A stretch of DNA of 64,000 nt from Promerops cafer (Eukaryota > Chordata > Aves > Passeriformes > Nectariniidae). The notes under the pieces are model-generated. The model was given only the letters and a program-made list of their open reading frames with translations. It did not search any database and was not told the DNA's origin. How positions within the stretch are numbered: the stretch's first letter is position 1; each line of letters begins with the position of its first letter. Position numbers and translations under genes: made by a program. Below are positions 21,761-34,800 of the stretch, piece by piece. Location: positions 248,001 through 312,000 of the forward strand of contig VZSE01009546.1 of NCBI GenBank assembly GCA_013398275.1, read 5' to 3'.

Positions 21761-24119
21761 GAGTAATAAGTACTTTCAGGAAAAGATCAATTACAAATGA
21801 AAGTAGAAAAGGTTACAGAGAGAGAAAGAAAAAAGAGCAAATGTTGATCACATAAGGGAAACAAAGGGAATAGCGATCACATCTGGTAAAATATTTTCAT
21901 GAAATACATTTATTTGGAAAGTACGCATTAAATTATTTTGCCTGAAACTTGTGCTCACTTTTAAAATCCTGAGCAGCTTTGAAAATTAAGTGTTTTACAA
22001 ATAAATATAAAGGCCATAAGTTGAGATCAAAGGTTTGTTTCAAAGAGGTTCACAGAGGATGCCTGTGCTAAAATACAGCACCAGAGAAGAAATATAGTGA
22101 TATTCTCTCAGGCTACAACCATCCTCAGATCAGGATCTTTGATAAAGGTAACACCTCTGTGTTTAGTGGGCTCTGATTTTTTTTTTTTCTTTGCATTAAT
22201 TCCCGATTCCTTTTTGACTTGCTCTGAATTTCAGCAATCCTGTGGCCAGGAGTTCCAACACTTGTGTGCTCACTGATTGAAGTATTATCTTTTGCTTGTT
22301 TTGAACTTGCCACATGCTGATTTCATGCTGTGATTCTTGCCTGCTGGCATTCACTGGGAAAGTACACTCAGGATCTAGTAACAAAAGAATGGAGATTACT
22401 GTATCAGGACAAATCAGGATGGTAATATATTTCCCATTAAGACAACACAGGCTAGATTGAGGTCATGTTAAATCAAAGTCTCAAAGCTGCCACACTTCCC
22501 AAAAGACAGAAAAAGCCATTCCTCCTTCTGTTGCAGTGGTGTCCAGTGATTTTCCCTAAATGTGTTTCTGAAAGGATTTTCCATCTCCTTTGAAGCCACT
22601 GGCACCGTTGGGTTAAATGTAGGCTTTGTGTGCAAAAATAAAATAGAATTTAAATGCACAAGTATAGCTTGAATGTAGAAGATACTGCTCATTACTAATA
22701 TGACTGAGTGGCAAATTGAGGGGGAAAATTCTCAGGCATAAAATTACCTCTTATTTTCCTGGCTGCTTATGCACCCATTGAGGAGGCTGTATTTACAGGC
22801 ATGTTCTTTTTCTCTTCCTTGCTGTTATGAGTGACTCAATAATCACAATAAATTCTGATCAGGCTTCTGACCATGTAGAGCTTGTAAGGAAAAACTCTTA
22901 CTCCTGATATTCAACTCACAAGAAGGCTGGGGACTAAGAATTTGAGATACCGTTTTTCGAGAAAGAGCTGTCTCTATGTGTAATGAAGGACACCAAACCA
23001 TATCCAAAATTATGCTTGCAAAATAAAAATGAAAAATGTTATGAGACAGAATAGGTTTTGAAAAAAGGTCTGCACTCAGATCCTTGATGGCAACATTACA
23101 TTCAGTTCCCTTTTGGAAAAATAACTTTCCACTTCTTTGAAAACAAATTGGGCAGAATTATATTATGAGGTGTGATAAGCAGAAAATCTAGATTAATTTA
23201 GGGCAACCTATATCAGGGTCTTGGGGAAAACCCAAGAAATCATATACAAGAGTACTGTGTTACTTACTGCATGAACAAATTTTTCATGGCACTGGCCACT
23301 AGCTATCAATGAAGCTGAAAGAATAACCTTCTTTGAAGGTAATTGTCTATTCTAAATTTAGTCAGATACACTGAATAATGTTTTCTATCCTTAAGGAATT
23401 TTTACTCTGTGGAGATGTCCTTAGTGTCCCTGCTGGTCTTCATCTGCTTTCAGCGCAGTACATGTCTCCTGCAGGTTTTCTGTCATATTTGCCACTCTTA
23501 GGATACTGTTGGATCACATTAAATGTCTCTTTGTGCCATCTTCAGGCAACTGAATGCCCCTCTTCCATCCTCTTCAATTTTGATCTGTTGGGTTCAACTG
23601 TACCTATAACAGTAAGTTCTGCTTCCCTTCACACGAGGGAAGGATGAAATTCCTTTTCTAGGTCAATAATGTTCCTTCAGTTTTATTGGTTGTTGTTTTT
23701 TTTTTTTTTTGCAATGAGGAGATGAATAAGAGTTCACAAGTTGCTCTTGCTTTGCATGTATTATTTTATTGGTCTCTTACATATTTCCTCTCCAAAGGAA
23801 AGAATCCTGATGCTTAGTAACCCTCACTTCATGAAAATCTAGTATTATAGTAGCATTTACATTCTCTGAACACCTTCAAGTTCCTATTTATTATTTGTTG
23901 CAAATAAAGCAGTGAGACTTAAGCACAACATTCAAAACTTAAGCAAACTACTGGTTCTCAGTAGTATGCATTAATTTGTGGTGTGTTGGTGTCCCCAGGA
24001 TTCCAGGCTGTGTAAAGTTCCTTTGGGCTGTGCACAGTGCAAACACGGAGGAGCTCTTGCTTGGAAGATCTTCCAATGAAATTTTAAAACAGACGTTAAA
24101 AAGGTGAATAAATTACAGA
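21760..24119. other. No gene seen
   Basis: AT-rich unique sequence with a poly-T run near 23700-23711. No exon, RNA gene or repeat family is recognised. Confidence 0.6.
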
Positions 24120-24600
24120 GATGAGAAAGGGAATAAAATTATTTATGAGCAGTAAATGCAAGCCCAACTAATCTAATTGATGGCATTGTGTAATTTTTCA
24201 GGAATTATTTTAATCTAATTTTTAAATACATTTTAAAATGTAGTCCCCCAAATGGTTAATAATTATATTAAAGGAGATGCCAACAATGACTCAATGTCTC
24301 CTGTGCTCCACTCCCAAATGATTACGATTCACTTAGAGCTCATGAAGGTGTATCGTCAGCTCAAATCATATTGAATGTTTTACCTCCCACTGTACATTAA
24401 CATGCCTTTGTTAACACAGAGCTTTAACTGCAGTCAGGCAGCACAGTTGTCTATCTTTTAAAGTGCCTCTGGAATTCCACACAGTTCTTCCTGGTTTTCA
24501 GTAACCTAAATTATTTTGACATCTGTGAATATGCCACCTTGGACTTCACCTTTTCCCAAATAATTAATAGACACATTAATTAATTATTTCCCTGCATTTT
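24120..24600. promoter_or_regulatory. Candidate conserved non-coding element rich in TAAT sites
   Basis: The block has repeated homeodomain cores, including TAATTAAT (24561-24568) and ATTAATTAATTAT (24575-24587), several TAATCTAATT words, and GGTTAATAATTA. More complex unique sequence in between includes AAATGATTACGATTCAC and GTGTATCGTCAGC. Iroquois and other homeodomain factors bind such sites. Function is inferred. Confidence 0.33.
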
Positions 24601-27600
24601 TAAAAGAGTTCCAATACTAGCTCTATTGTTTATGTGGGGAACACAGTACAGAGAAAATCACAAAGCCAGAGTGTTAGCCTGTTTCCTGGGTTATTGCCTG
24701 TAAAAATAACCATTATCTGGTATTTTTGAAATTAGAAATTATTGATAAATAAAATCTAGAGGTAATTCCTTACTCTAGGCTTGCCTTAAATAGAAAGAAG
24801 TCACAGTCTCTGGTTATTCTGTGCCAAAGGGGAATACCAATGCCAAAATGAAGATGTCTTTAAAGAGAAAATGCTGATTGTACCTCTTCTGTTTGAAATG
24901 AAATGTATCTGCAGGTCTCAAATGCAGGAATGTGTCTTGGAAAAACGGTGTCTCAGATAGGAAAGACAATTCAGCACACAGGTGAAAAACAGTGTCTTAA
25001 ATTTCACATAGAAGTAAATCTTGTAACCCATTGACAAGAGCAGAGAGAGCATTTAATAACAAAGCTCCAATAAGTGCTTTTTAATTCTGAGAATAAATTT
25101 AAAGATGTGGCTTCAGATGGATTTCACAGCAATATTCTGATTTAGAAATGCCAGGTTTAGCTCTGGATTAATAGTAATAGTAATAAGAGTAATAGTTATT
25201 TTAGAGGTAAGATGGTTACATCTTAGGAAAATATAGCTTAAAAAAAGGAGTCTAGTCAAAGTATCTTCTTTTACACATTCAAATAGCAGAAAATCTCTAT
25301 TTTTGAAGTAGCAGGCTTTTGATGCAGAAGGTGGTGCTCTAAATTACCTCATGGGATTATTCATACTTGCTGTGGTTTTTAAAAGCTTGAATCTTAGGAA
25401 TTCCTATAGAAAGCATCAGAGATTAGGCAATTTCTAAAAATCCACAAAGCATCTGTTTGCACATCCCTGTGTTGAAATTGTGGTAGCGTCATATTAATTT
25501 CTGCATTTTTGGCTCAGTTTCTAAATTATTTACAAGCTTTTAAAATTCTACCTTGGACGCTTTAGTAGATTGTGGGACAGTGATTGAAGACTCCCTTTTT
25601 GCCATGACAGATAATTTCAGTTTATGAGAGTAAATAAAACTGAGTAAAACTGGGAAAATTACCTCGGAACAGATTAAAGATTAATTAATGGATTTGCTGA
25701 GGAAAGTAGATAGAAGTCACTTTTCAGGTAATCCATTCTTGTTTTTTTTAGGAATGAAAATTACTTTCCGATACACCCCACCCATTTACAAAGGCAAAGA
25801 TTCAGATGGTTGTAATACAGTTGGCACATCAGTTACTATCAGTAACTTTTGTCAGTTCTAATGCCTGCATTTTGTTTTCTGCCCTGGAAGAGTTCCCAGG
25901 TACAAACAACACTTTACACAGCTTTGTTGGTGGCAGCTGATATTCTTTCAGTTCTGAATGTCATATTACTAAAAAGACCCTGGGAGAAAAACTTAGGGAA
26001 CAGCAAAAATAACCCAGATGGAAACAATGGGAGACAAAATTGGTTTATCTGGACAGAGTATAAAAGTGAGGCATACACAGCTTTGTCAAGAGGTGACTGC
26101 AGAGGAAAGGTGCTAGGAAACAGAGAGCTGTATTCTGATAGAATATAGTGGCTGAAGGTTTTTCAACTTCAGGAAATCCACGTGGTTTAAGAAGATACAA
26201 TTATAAGTAATATAATGAAAGTGAGAAAATAAATCAGGTATATGAAGAGTTTAGTTTGTGAAGCAGTTTATTAATTAAAAGTTTAAGTTAGGAGAGGATT
26301 CCTTCTAAGAAAAGCTGTGGTACATGCACTGGGTGAGGCTGTGGGTGGGGTTCAGCTCCAGATTCAGACAACTGGCAGAAGTATTGATAGTGGAGATGCT
26401 CACATGGGAGGGGGAGTCTAAGTCTTGTCAGAGTCAAGGGGGCTCTGGGACTTGTTCATTTGACTATATGCGGGCATCCACTGTCATTTAAGTTGCCATC
26501 CAAAAGATCTGTCAGATCTAGCACAGGTTGGAGGAAGATTTGTGCCCCTCTGGACTGGGCAGGTTTCGGTAGCTGGAACCTGCTCTGGGGCTCCGTGTGC
26601 TAGCAACAGTGTTGGCAAAATCTCCTTCAATTTAGGGGAAGCTGAGCCTCCCCCACGCCCGGCTTTTGTGCAGACACCTACTGTGAACACCTAAAGTGAT
26701 GCCTCAGAGTCCAGAGCTGAACCCTGCCTTAGCTGTGTTTTTCACTTAATCTTTCTATGACAAGGTAATTTCTGTAGTTAAATCATAAAGTCATCTACAG
26801 ATTATAAAGTAACCGCAGCTAATAAAGGATGTGGAAATTAATTCTGATGTGTAATTAAAATGTGTTGTCTTTTCTCTTACAGTGATCTTAGAATAACATG
26901 GTAACATTTCAGTGTTTAACCGAATGAGATTTTTACAGTTTTGAAAATTATTTGCATCTTTCCAACTACTGTGAAATCTTTTGGGGTAGTAAGAAAACCA
27001 AGCAAAAGTATTCCAAATCCCATTACCATCTCTGTTTATTTTGGTAATATCACAAGTTCCATAATTCTAAATACCTTAATTATTTAGCATTATCTGAATA
27101 ATATGTAATAAAAAGAGACAAATCATCATGTTTTTTTCAGTAGTAAGTGCATCATACCTGAGTAAATGACCTGACTTTTCCATTAGAGATGACATGGTGT
27201 GCTCAGACTACTCACACTCAAAAGAAATGAAGATTTATTTTTAACAGTTTGATGAACATTTAAATACAGAAGTGCTTCAGAAAATCTTTCCAATAGCTTT
27301 TCCCTTTTTTTATCTAGCTCACATTATAAATCAATAGCACATGATTTTTACTTTAAAAATATCCTGATATTTTTAGAATCAAAATACAAGGGTGTATCTC
27401 AGAATTTAGTACCTGCAATGTTTAGGTCAAATGACTTTTCACTGTCACTAGCTTCTGTGGCAAAATAAAGTTTTGCTAAAATTTAGAGGACAGATGGGGA
27501 GGAAAAACAACAGTAAAACCATTTGCTTATTTTCAAGTAAATTTTTGTGAAATATGACTTGATATATTTTACCATCTACTTGAAATGCAGTGAAGTCAAT

Positions 27601-30600
27601 TAACTATTTTCTCTGAGGACTAAATCTATTTGACTAACTCATGAACAACCATTCCATAACAACACATTATCGGAAAAAGCAGATCTTAACAGCTCAGCCT
27701 TAGTGGCTGGTCATAAAGCCACCCTTCAAAAAGATGACAGAACCAAGATAAACTGTAATTCACAATGTAAAAACAAACCAAAAAGCTCAAGCCTTAAAAC
27801 AAAATGTTTTATTGTCTGAAGCTGAAAGAATTGACATGTTAATATTCTGTATTGTGCTTTGCTCCTGCTTTTATCTTCAATAAAGGATGACAGTGTTACA
27901 AAGTTCTTGAAGAGGTCGAGTACTGTCACTTTTATCAAATGTGGTATCAGCATTTTTCTTCAGTGGTTTTGGAACAACGTTAGCAGCTCTGCATTAGCTT
28001 TGGAAGTGCACTGACTGCTCGCTCTGTACCAGCATTTGATTCTTGTGTTGAAATTTGAGGTAGCAAAGAGGAATTAAACACTCAGGAGACAAGGGAAATC
28101 CCTATTTTGGGTGTATAAAGAAAATGGTACTTGCCTTTGAATGTATTTTTTTATTGGTTTGCCCTCTTTGTCAGTGTATTTCCAAGTACTGAATCATTAT
28201 GTAGGTTGAAATACTTTATCATGCAGTTTCATGGAATGGTTTAAGACTAGAAAATGAAGGACTAACCTAGTTGTTGAATAATATGCTGGCATTTTGTCAT
28301 GTTTGGCTCTCAGGTGGGTAACCCTCTGTCTGAAGCTCTACTTTAAGTTGCATTTAATATTACTATCTTATGTAACTTGTTTAACACTTAAAGACATTAA
28401 AGAGAAAAACTCTTACATTAAATAAGAAAGTAACAAATTCTGGTTGTGTAACAGCTGTCAACAAAGCAACCTTGTGAAGGAGGAATTACCTGAACATCTT
28501 AGCTATGTATAGCAGCCGGGGATATATGACCTGTTTTTTCTGTAATTAGGTAGCTGTCTTATTTCAGCACATGTACAGTACATGTCAGTGTTTGCTTTGC
28601 ACAGGGATCTTTACTGCTAATTTCACATGACAACAAGATTATGCAGCTTAGTGCACAGTAGGAACATAAAGAAAAGGACTTCAGTTTTTCTTTTCTGATC
28701 TCCAAGTTAGTAGAACTTGTCAGATTAATCTGAATGAAAGACACTGTGATATATATTCCAGGAATATAAATAAATGTTGAATATCAGTGGATACTTGTGG
28801 TAAATTCCTTGCAGAGCAATCTAAAAGTAATTATTGAATTACTGAATAATTTTATGTAAGTAATTTAATGTCACATTCTCTTACATTCATACATGGAGCC
28901 AGGAATAAAGCTCTGTTTTTAAATACTAGATTGCAAATTATAAATTTAAAGGTACTGGATTGATATATATGATGCATATGGTACTGGACTGATATTATTT
29001 GTGATGCTAATGCTTCTTAGAAGAGGAGACATGAGCACAAGCAGTCAGCCAAATAAATTTTTATTTTGTGCCAATGAACTAAAAAAATCTCTAATGATGC
29101 CTTTAAAAAAAATAGTAAGAAAGCTTGTTTTACAGTGATTGTACCTATTAGGGGAGCACAGTAGATTCGATTGGCAATAGGATACCCAAAGCACTTGTGT
29201 ATTTAAGTTTGAGGACAGGTTTGTGATATGATGACTCCCCAAAGTCTGCATTGCTGTAAGTAGGAGTTGAACAAATAACAGAACAAGTGGGATGCCAGGG
29301 GTTAAGGAGCCTTTCAACTCCAAGATATTCGGCAAGTGAGAACAGGGGAAGCACTGATGAAGGTGGGGGTTGGGGGGAATAAAGTGCACTGGTAATTTAA
29401 CGCTTCCTTTGATAGAACAGTGCTCTCTTATTGATCAAAAAGTTACAGATTTCTTGGAGAGACTCAGATGGACTTTTGGTGTACTGTATAGTAAGAAACT
29501 ATTCAAAATTTTTTGCCTTTTAGATGATGTATGTTCAATCTTAGATCTAGTACTCTACCAACTATTGCTGAAGTCAGGATATTTCAGGTAAGTAACAATA
29601 CAATTCAGTTTTTATTGTTCCAAAAAGATCCATTAAAAATAGCAAAACAATTCTGCGCATTTTCAACAAAGAAATTAAGATTTGAAAGCATAAAACTAGA
29701 TACAGCAATTGCAGTGGGAAACAGAGTAGAAAAGGAAGCTTAGTTCCTTCAATCAATAGTCTTCTCTGTAGCTTTTGTGCATGCTCCAGTGGTTCTTCCA
29801 TCCTTCTATATTAAGCCACTTTGTAGGATTAGGACAGATGAGTGATTATAGCTAAAATCTAAACCCCACTGGGATTAGGTCAAAACTTTCCTAATCTCTT
29901 CCTACTCCTTCAGTGATAACATTTGGTGTGTTTTTTTCCTTGAAATAGCCCAATGTGGGGATCTCAGTCCTCTATACCACAAGTGTACTGAGGGCTTTGT
30001 AGGACCCACCTCAGCATATTGTACCCAATTATGCCCCATTCTATGCTTATTCTCAATGGAATTTCAATAGGATTACAGTCACTCTAACAACTCGGAAATA
30101 CCCGAATTTTCGCTGAGCACTGGCCTCCAAGTCAAGAAAGCTGCAAACTCCTGTTAGAGGGACATAATTTGGTACTGGGTTAGAGTTTGTGTTTTGGGAT
30201 TTTTTTCTTTTTCCATAGCTGGAGTAGCCAGAGTAATGTTAAAAGGTTTTCATGCAAATGAAAAAAAATCTATACAGGAACACTTCCCAAAGGTGAGCAC
30301 AAGGGGAACATATTGCAGCATGTATTTGTTAAGTCAGAGGAACACTGGCCACACTCTTCTTGTGTGTGTGTGTGGCAACACGTCCTCCTCCATGGATAAT
30401 TTCACTGATTTCAAATAAGTAATTATGTTTATTAATATAATTATGTTAGCACAAGAGCTCTCTCTAGTGGAGCCAATGATGCTTTACTGGTTCTGTTGCT
30501 CAGAACTGAAAAATAGTAGAAATGTTTAATCCTAATATCTCCCAAATACAGCTAATGTCAGAATGGCATTACAGCCACACAGCACATAAGAAATGCTGTG

Positions 30601-33600
30601 TTTATTAAATACTTTAAAAACATAATTCACAAAAGGTGCTGGAATTAAGTTTTTGTCACTCACTGACACCACTGCCCTCAGCAGAGCTTAGATTTTTCTG
30701 AAGGTCTTAATGAGCCTGTTCAAGAACAACATGAGATTGTTTCTGAATGTCTAATTATGTTTGTCAATTCTCATTTTGCACTTTTATATTCTGAGATATG
30801 GTGACTCGTACTGGAAAAATTGCAGAACATATTGGTGCTATGTCTGTTCCATAAGGGGACTCTGACACTGTGTTACAGCCATGTCTTTCATCCTTTTTCT
30901 TAAAGAACAGACCAAGCCCCACTGCCAGGTGTGGTGATTTTTAAGAAAACATTGCAGTGGGTAAAGAATTTCAGGAGACAAGTGGTTCATCCAAACACTA
31001 TTTTCTGTCAGCCATGTAGCTGGCTTTTATATCCATAAGGAAGCAGACATTGAAAGAAAAATCTTAGAGATGTGTGTAACACAATAGCTCATTTTATGTT
31101 AATCAAACATTGGTTCTGTTGAGTTACAAATTCCTTTGCACCTACTAGTAGTGGCTAAAGAGAAAGAAAAATTTATGATACTGCTTTTGGAGAAAGCAAG
31201 AATCTATTTACACTGCATGTTTTTTTAAATATATCTATATTTTTATTTTAAAAGGAATTTTCGAATTCTGATGTGTAGATTTCATAGGTAGAGTTGTTTT
31301 TTTCTCTGGATTTTGAAAAGCCCCTTATGAACTGCTAAAGAAACAAACTAGTTCTGCTATGGGAACTATATTGCTTGGCTTGGAAATCAGTTAAACTGGC
31401 TGTAAAAATAGCATGTTTCTCTGACAGAATATGGTAAACAGGGAGGTGCCCTCAGGTTTAATGTGACGGTCAGTGTTGTTTTAACAAATTAATTTATGCT
31501 AGTGAGCAGTGAGATGATAACATCTGTAGCAGACAATTATTAGCTACTATCAGGAAGGATTATAACAAACTAGGTAAGCTGTTAGCTGTGGAGCAGTTGA
31601 GGAAGTTGAGGTAAACCACAGCTGGAGGAATCAGAGAGCTCTTATAGCCTGGCTACTCCATTGTCTTCCTTTCAGATCAGGCAAAGTGTAGACCTGCCTT
31701 AGATAAAAATCTTAGTGGGAGCAGTTGAAAACAGTTCTGCTGAAGCAAAAGTGAAATGTCTCAGGAGGCCAGTGCTGAGGGCACAAAACACAGAGGTCTG
31801 AGGGTTTTCTCTTGGCTTTGCGATCTGCATGGTGACACCAGAAGAACTGGCAGATGTTTCATGAAGGATTTGCAGCCTGGAAACCTATCCTAAATGTAAG
31901 CAACTGTGCCTTATTCTTAAAAGAGGTTGATTTTCTGTTGTTGTTGCTGGTGTGTTTTTTTGTTGTTTTTTTTTTTTTTAATTATTTTGGATAGCAAAAT
32001 GTGGATCCATCTTTCTAGGCAGTATCCTGGTTGAACTTTATGTAGTTTCAGATAATTGAGGAGCCGGTGGTCCAGTTCCCTCATTTTCCCCAGAAATCAA
32101 ATATTTTCAAAGAGCGGCATGTATTTCTATCTGTCATGGCTTCTCTCACACCTTCTTTGTGTGCCAGGCCCATGATGGGACTTGGGCTGAAGAAACCATC
32201 TAATAACAATCAGTAATTTTTCTGAGGAGTCTGTTTGATGAAGAATTTCTGGACCATCTCTGAAAGTCTCAATGTCTGCAAAACAGCATTTATTTACCTC
32301 CTTCTTCCTCCTGCCTGCTCCATGCTGTAGCTAATGATCTTTATAACTTTGGGTGTTAGCTTTTTATGATTTGTCTGTTTCTTATAAACCATTAAGACTC
32401 CTTCAGTCGGAATCATCCTTCTTGAATATCACCAGAGGCAAATGGGATAGTATTCTTGCAAAAATTTGCACTCCTCATCTCTGGCTTCTTTTGGAGGAGA
32501 GAAATGTGCACCTCTAAGGGCTCCTTGTAAAGTGGGTCATGTGAATCCTGACTTAAAATGCCTTATTTTATGCCCAGTTTGAGTAGGAATAGAAAAGTGA
32601 AAGGACAGTCTGCTGCTGCTACCATCTTCATGACCAAGGCAAGAGTTTTCTTTCTTTTTTATGTGATAGCACAAAATGACTCAAAGGTGTTACCAAGAAT
32701 CTAATAGAAAGCATTTTGGAGGGCTGAAGGAATGCAACCGAGAGTCTGATCTGGCTTGCAGCAGCATTATTACTGCTGAGGAGAAGAGCATGGCCTGTCT
32801 GTCCATCCTGTTTGATTTTGGCAGGACTGGCAGGTGGAAGGTTGTAGTTTTTCTCTACGACTGAACACAGTGATATGGCCATCACTTGAACCTGAAACTT
32901 TAGCTGTTGAAAGGGTTACTTTTACACCTTTACTTCCTCAAATTCACTTCAGATTTAATTTTGCATTGAAGAAGAGTAAGCTACCTTCATGCCTGCCTTT
33001 TTTCATTCCTTTTCCTATTGTGCAATACAGACCCAGGAACCCTGACAACAGCAGATAAATTTCAATTTCTGGATTGAACAGTTAGTGTCTCGAGTGTTTT
33101 ATTCATAGGCACCATATGCAAAAAGTATGTAGTTTTTTCTATTGTGGAAAAGTAATGTTATGTTCAGAACTGCCAGAGTTACTTGAATTTGACTTAACTG
33201 TGTTTTCAGGGGAACCTAGAAATAAATGGAAAGTTGAAAAAAATAGCGACATGTTAAATACATAGTATACCTGTAGTCTTAATTCTTTTAGGTCAAAAAA
33301 TATTCAAATGCATTCACAGTATTTTTGATTGAAAGAATTTGTAATTGGATTTCCAAACATGCTGCTTTCATCTTGGGCAGTACAATATGCACTTTGATAA
33401 TAACATGGCAATGTCATTAGAAAGAAGTCCATTTACTAGTTTAGGCATAAAAGGAGATACAGAAGAAGACAATAAAATGCTTTCTAACATAATGCACCTT
33501 ATTTTTTATTGTATTCAATAGAAGCATGATGAATAAGTAATCTTATAAGTGCATCAGAAGTACACCTTGGTTGATCTCTTAGAGGTGTTGAGATTTCACT

Positions 33601-34619
33601 GCTACTGAGATTATTTGTAATAACACTTTAATTTCTAGTAAAGTGCACAGAACTTTACAATAGATCAAAATATGTGCCCACAAGGTGCTTAGATCATCAT
33701 GCTGGAAGAGGTAAACCTCCACACTTTAGAAGTAATCCAAGAAAGAAAATTAAATGAAGATGAAAAGTAACATCTTCAAAATTACTTCTTTTTTAAATAT
33801 AAAGCCCATAAATTATAATTTCCTTATTTCCATTTATTCACACAGTTTTACTTGTATTTGAGCTATAAGCTGTTCTGGGCATAAGCTACATTTTCCCCTA
33901 TATTTAATGGTATCTCATGCAAATTAGATTTGCAGCAAACTAATCTGGTCCAGGTAGTAAACGTCACTGCTTGAATTATTTTATTCATTCATTCCTTTTT
34001 TTTTTTCTATAGCATTTATGCAATTACCACTGCTAGTGGGATTCTCCCCTCCCTCCCCCCCCCGCCCATGAAATCAGAAAAAATTAAATCCAAGGAAGCT
34101 AAATAAGGTTTAAAATTTTTTTCTAGTCTTTTTTTTTAAAAATTCTTTTCTCAGAGAAAGAGGAAAGATCTTTATTTGCTTTCAAGACATCCACAATTTA
34201 AAATTTAATAACAGAACATATGTAATTTTCCTGACAATAACAGCACTTATTATATTTATAGGAAATTCTTGAAACTGGATGATTTTGCAAGCTCAAAGAC
34301 AATAGCAAAGGAAGTGCAGTAGTTCTTTGTCAGAAGGTGTGCATCTCTGGATTTGGACTTTCAGCATTTCATACATGGCAGGTCTGTCTGCTCATTAATA
34401 AAGACATTCTTAGGACTACAAGTCCTGATTACAAATGGTATTTGGAATTTTTTTGTTCACGGGGACAAAAGAAGGCTTTTTAATTGGTCCTTATTTCTTT
34501 TTAAAAATACATTTGAATGATATACTTTATTGGAAAAGGTATTGCAAAATGAAATCTGGTAATTGTTCTAGCTTTTGAAAATATGCACTGGTGCTAATGT
34601 TTTTCACGTTAATAATATA
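24601..34619. other. AT-rich gene desert, no gene seen
   Basis: No credible exon, RNA gene or transposon was recognised. Open frames are short and lack family resemblance. A near-tandem pair sharing GGTACTGGAYTGATAT occurs at about 28951-29000. A short GT run occurs near 30361 and a poly-T near 31963-31979. Confidence 0.6.
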
Positions 34620-34800
34620 TTTTCTCTAAAACTGGTGAAACTGAAAATGGTTGTGAGCTCATTTTGCATATTGAGCTTTCATATTCTGAAACTGACTTGA
34701 GGTTAAAAATTGCATCTACTGAATGACAGATCTTTATGAAAGTCATGCTTCCTCTTGAAAAGATTTCACTTGAAACCTTAATGAATCAGTCAGGGGTTTG
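34620..34800. promoter_or_regulatory. Weak candidate conserved non-coding element
   Basis: Contains TCATTTTGCATATTGAG (octamer-related), a MEIS-type TGACAG (34724-34729) and AATGAATCAGTCAG. The motif content is suggestive but less dense than in the other candidates. Confidence 0.2.

Noticed and set aside
30465..30485. Possible CTCF core (CCACTAGAGAG on the minus strand)
   Set aside because: It departs from the consensus at a conserved G position. A single weak word is not enough to call an insulator.
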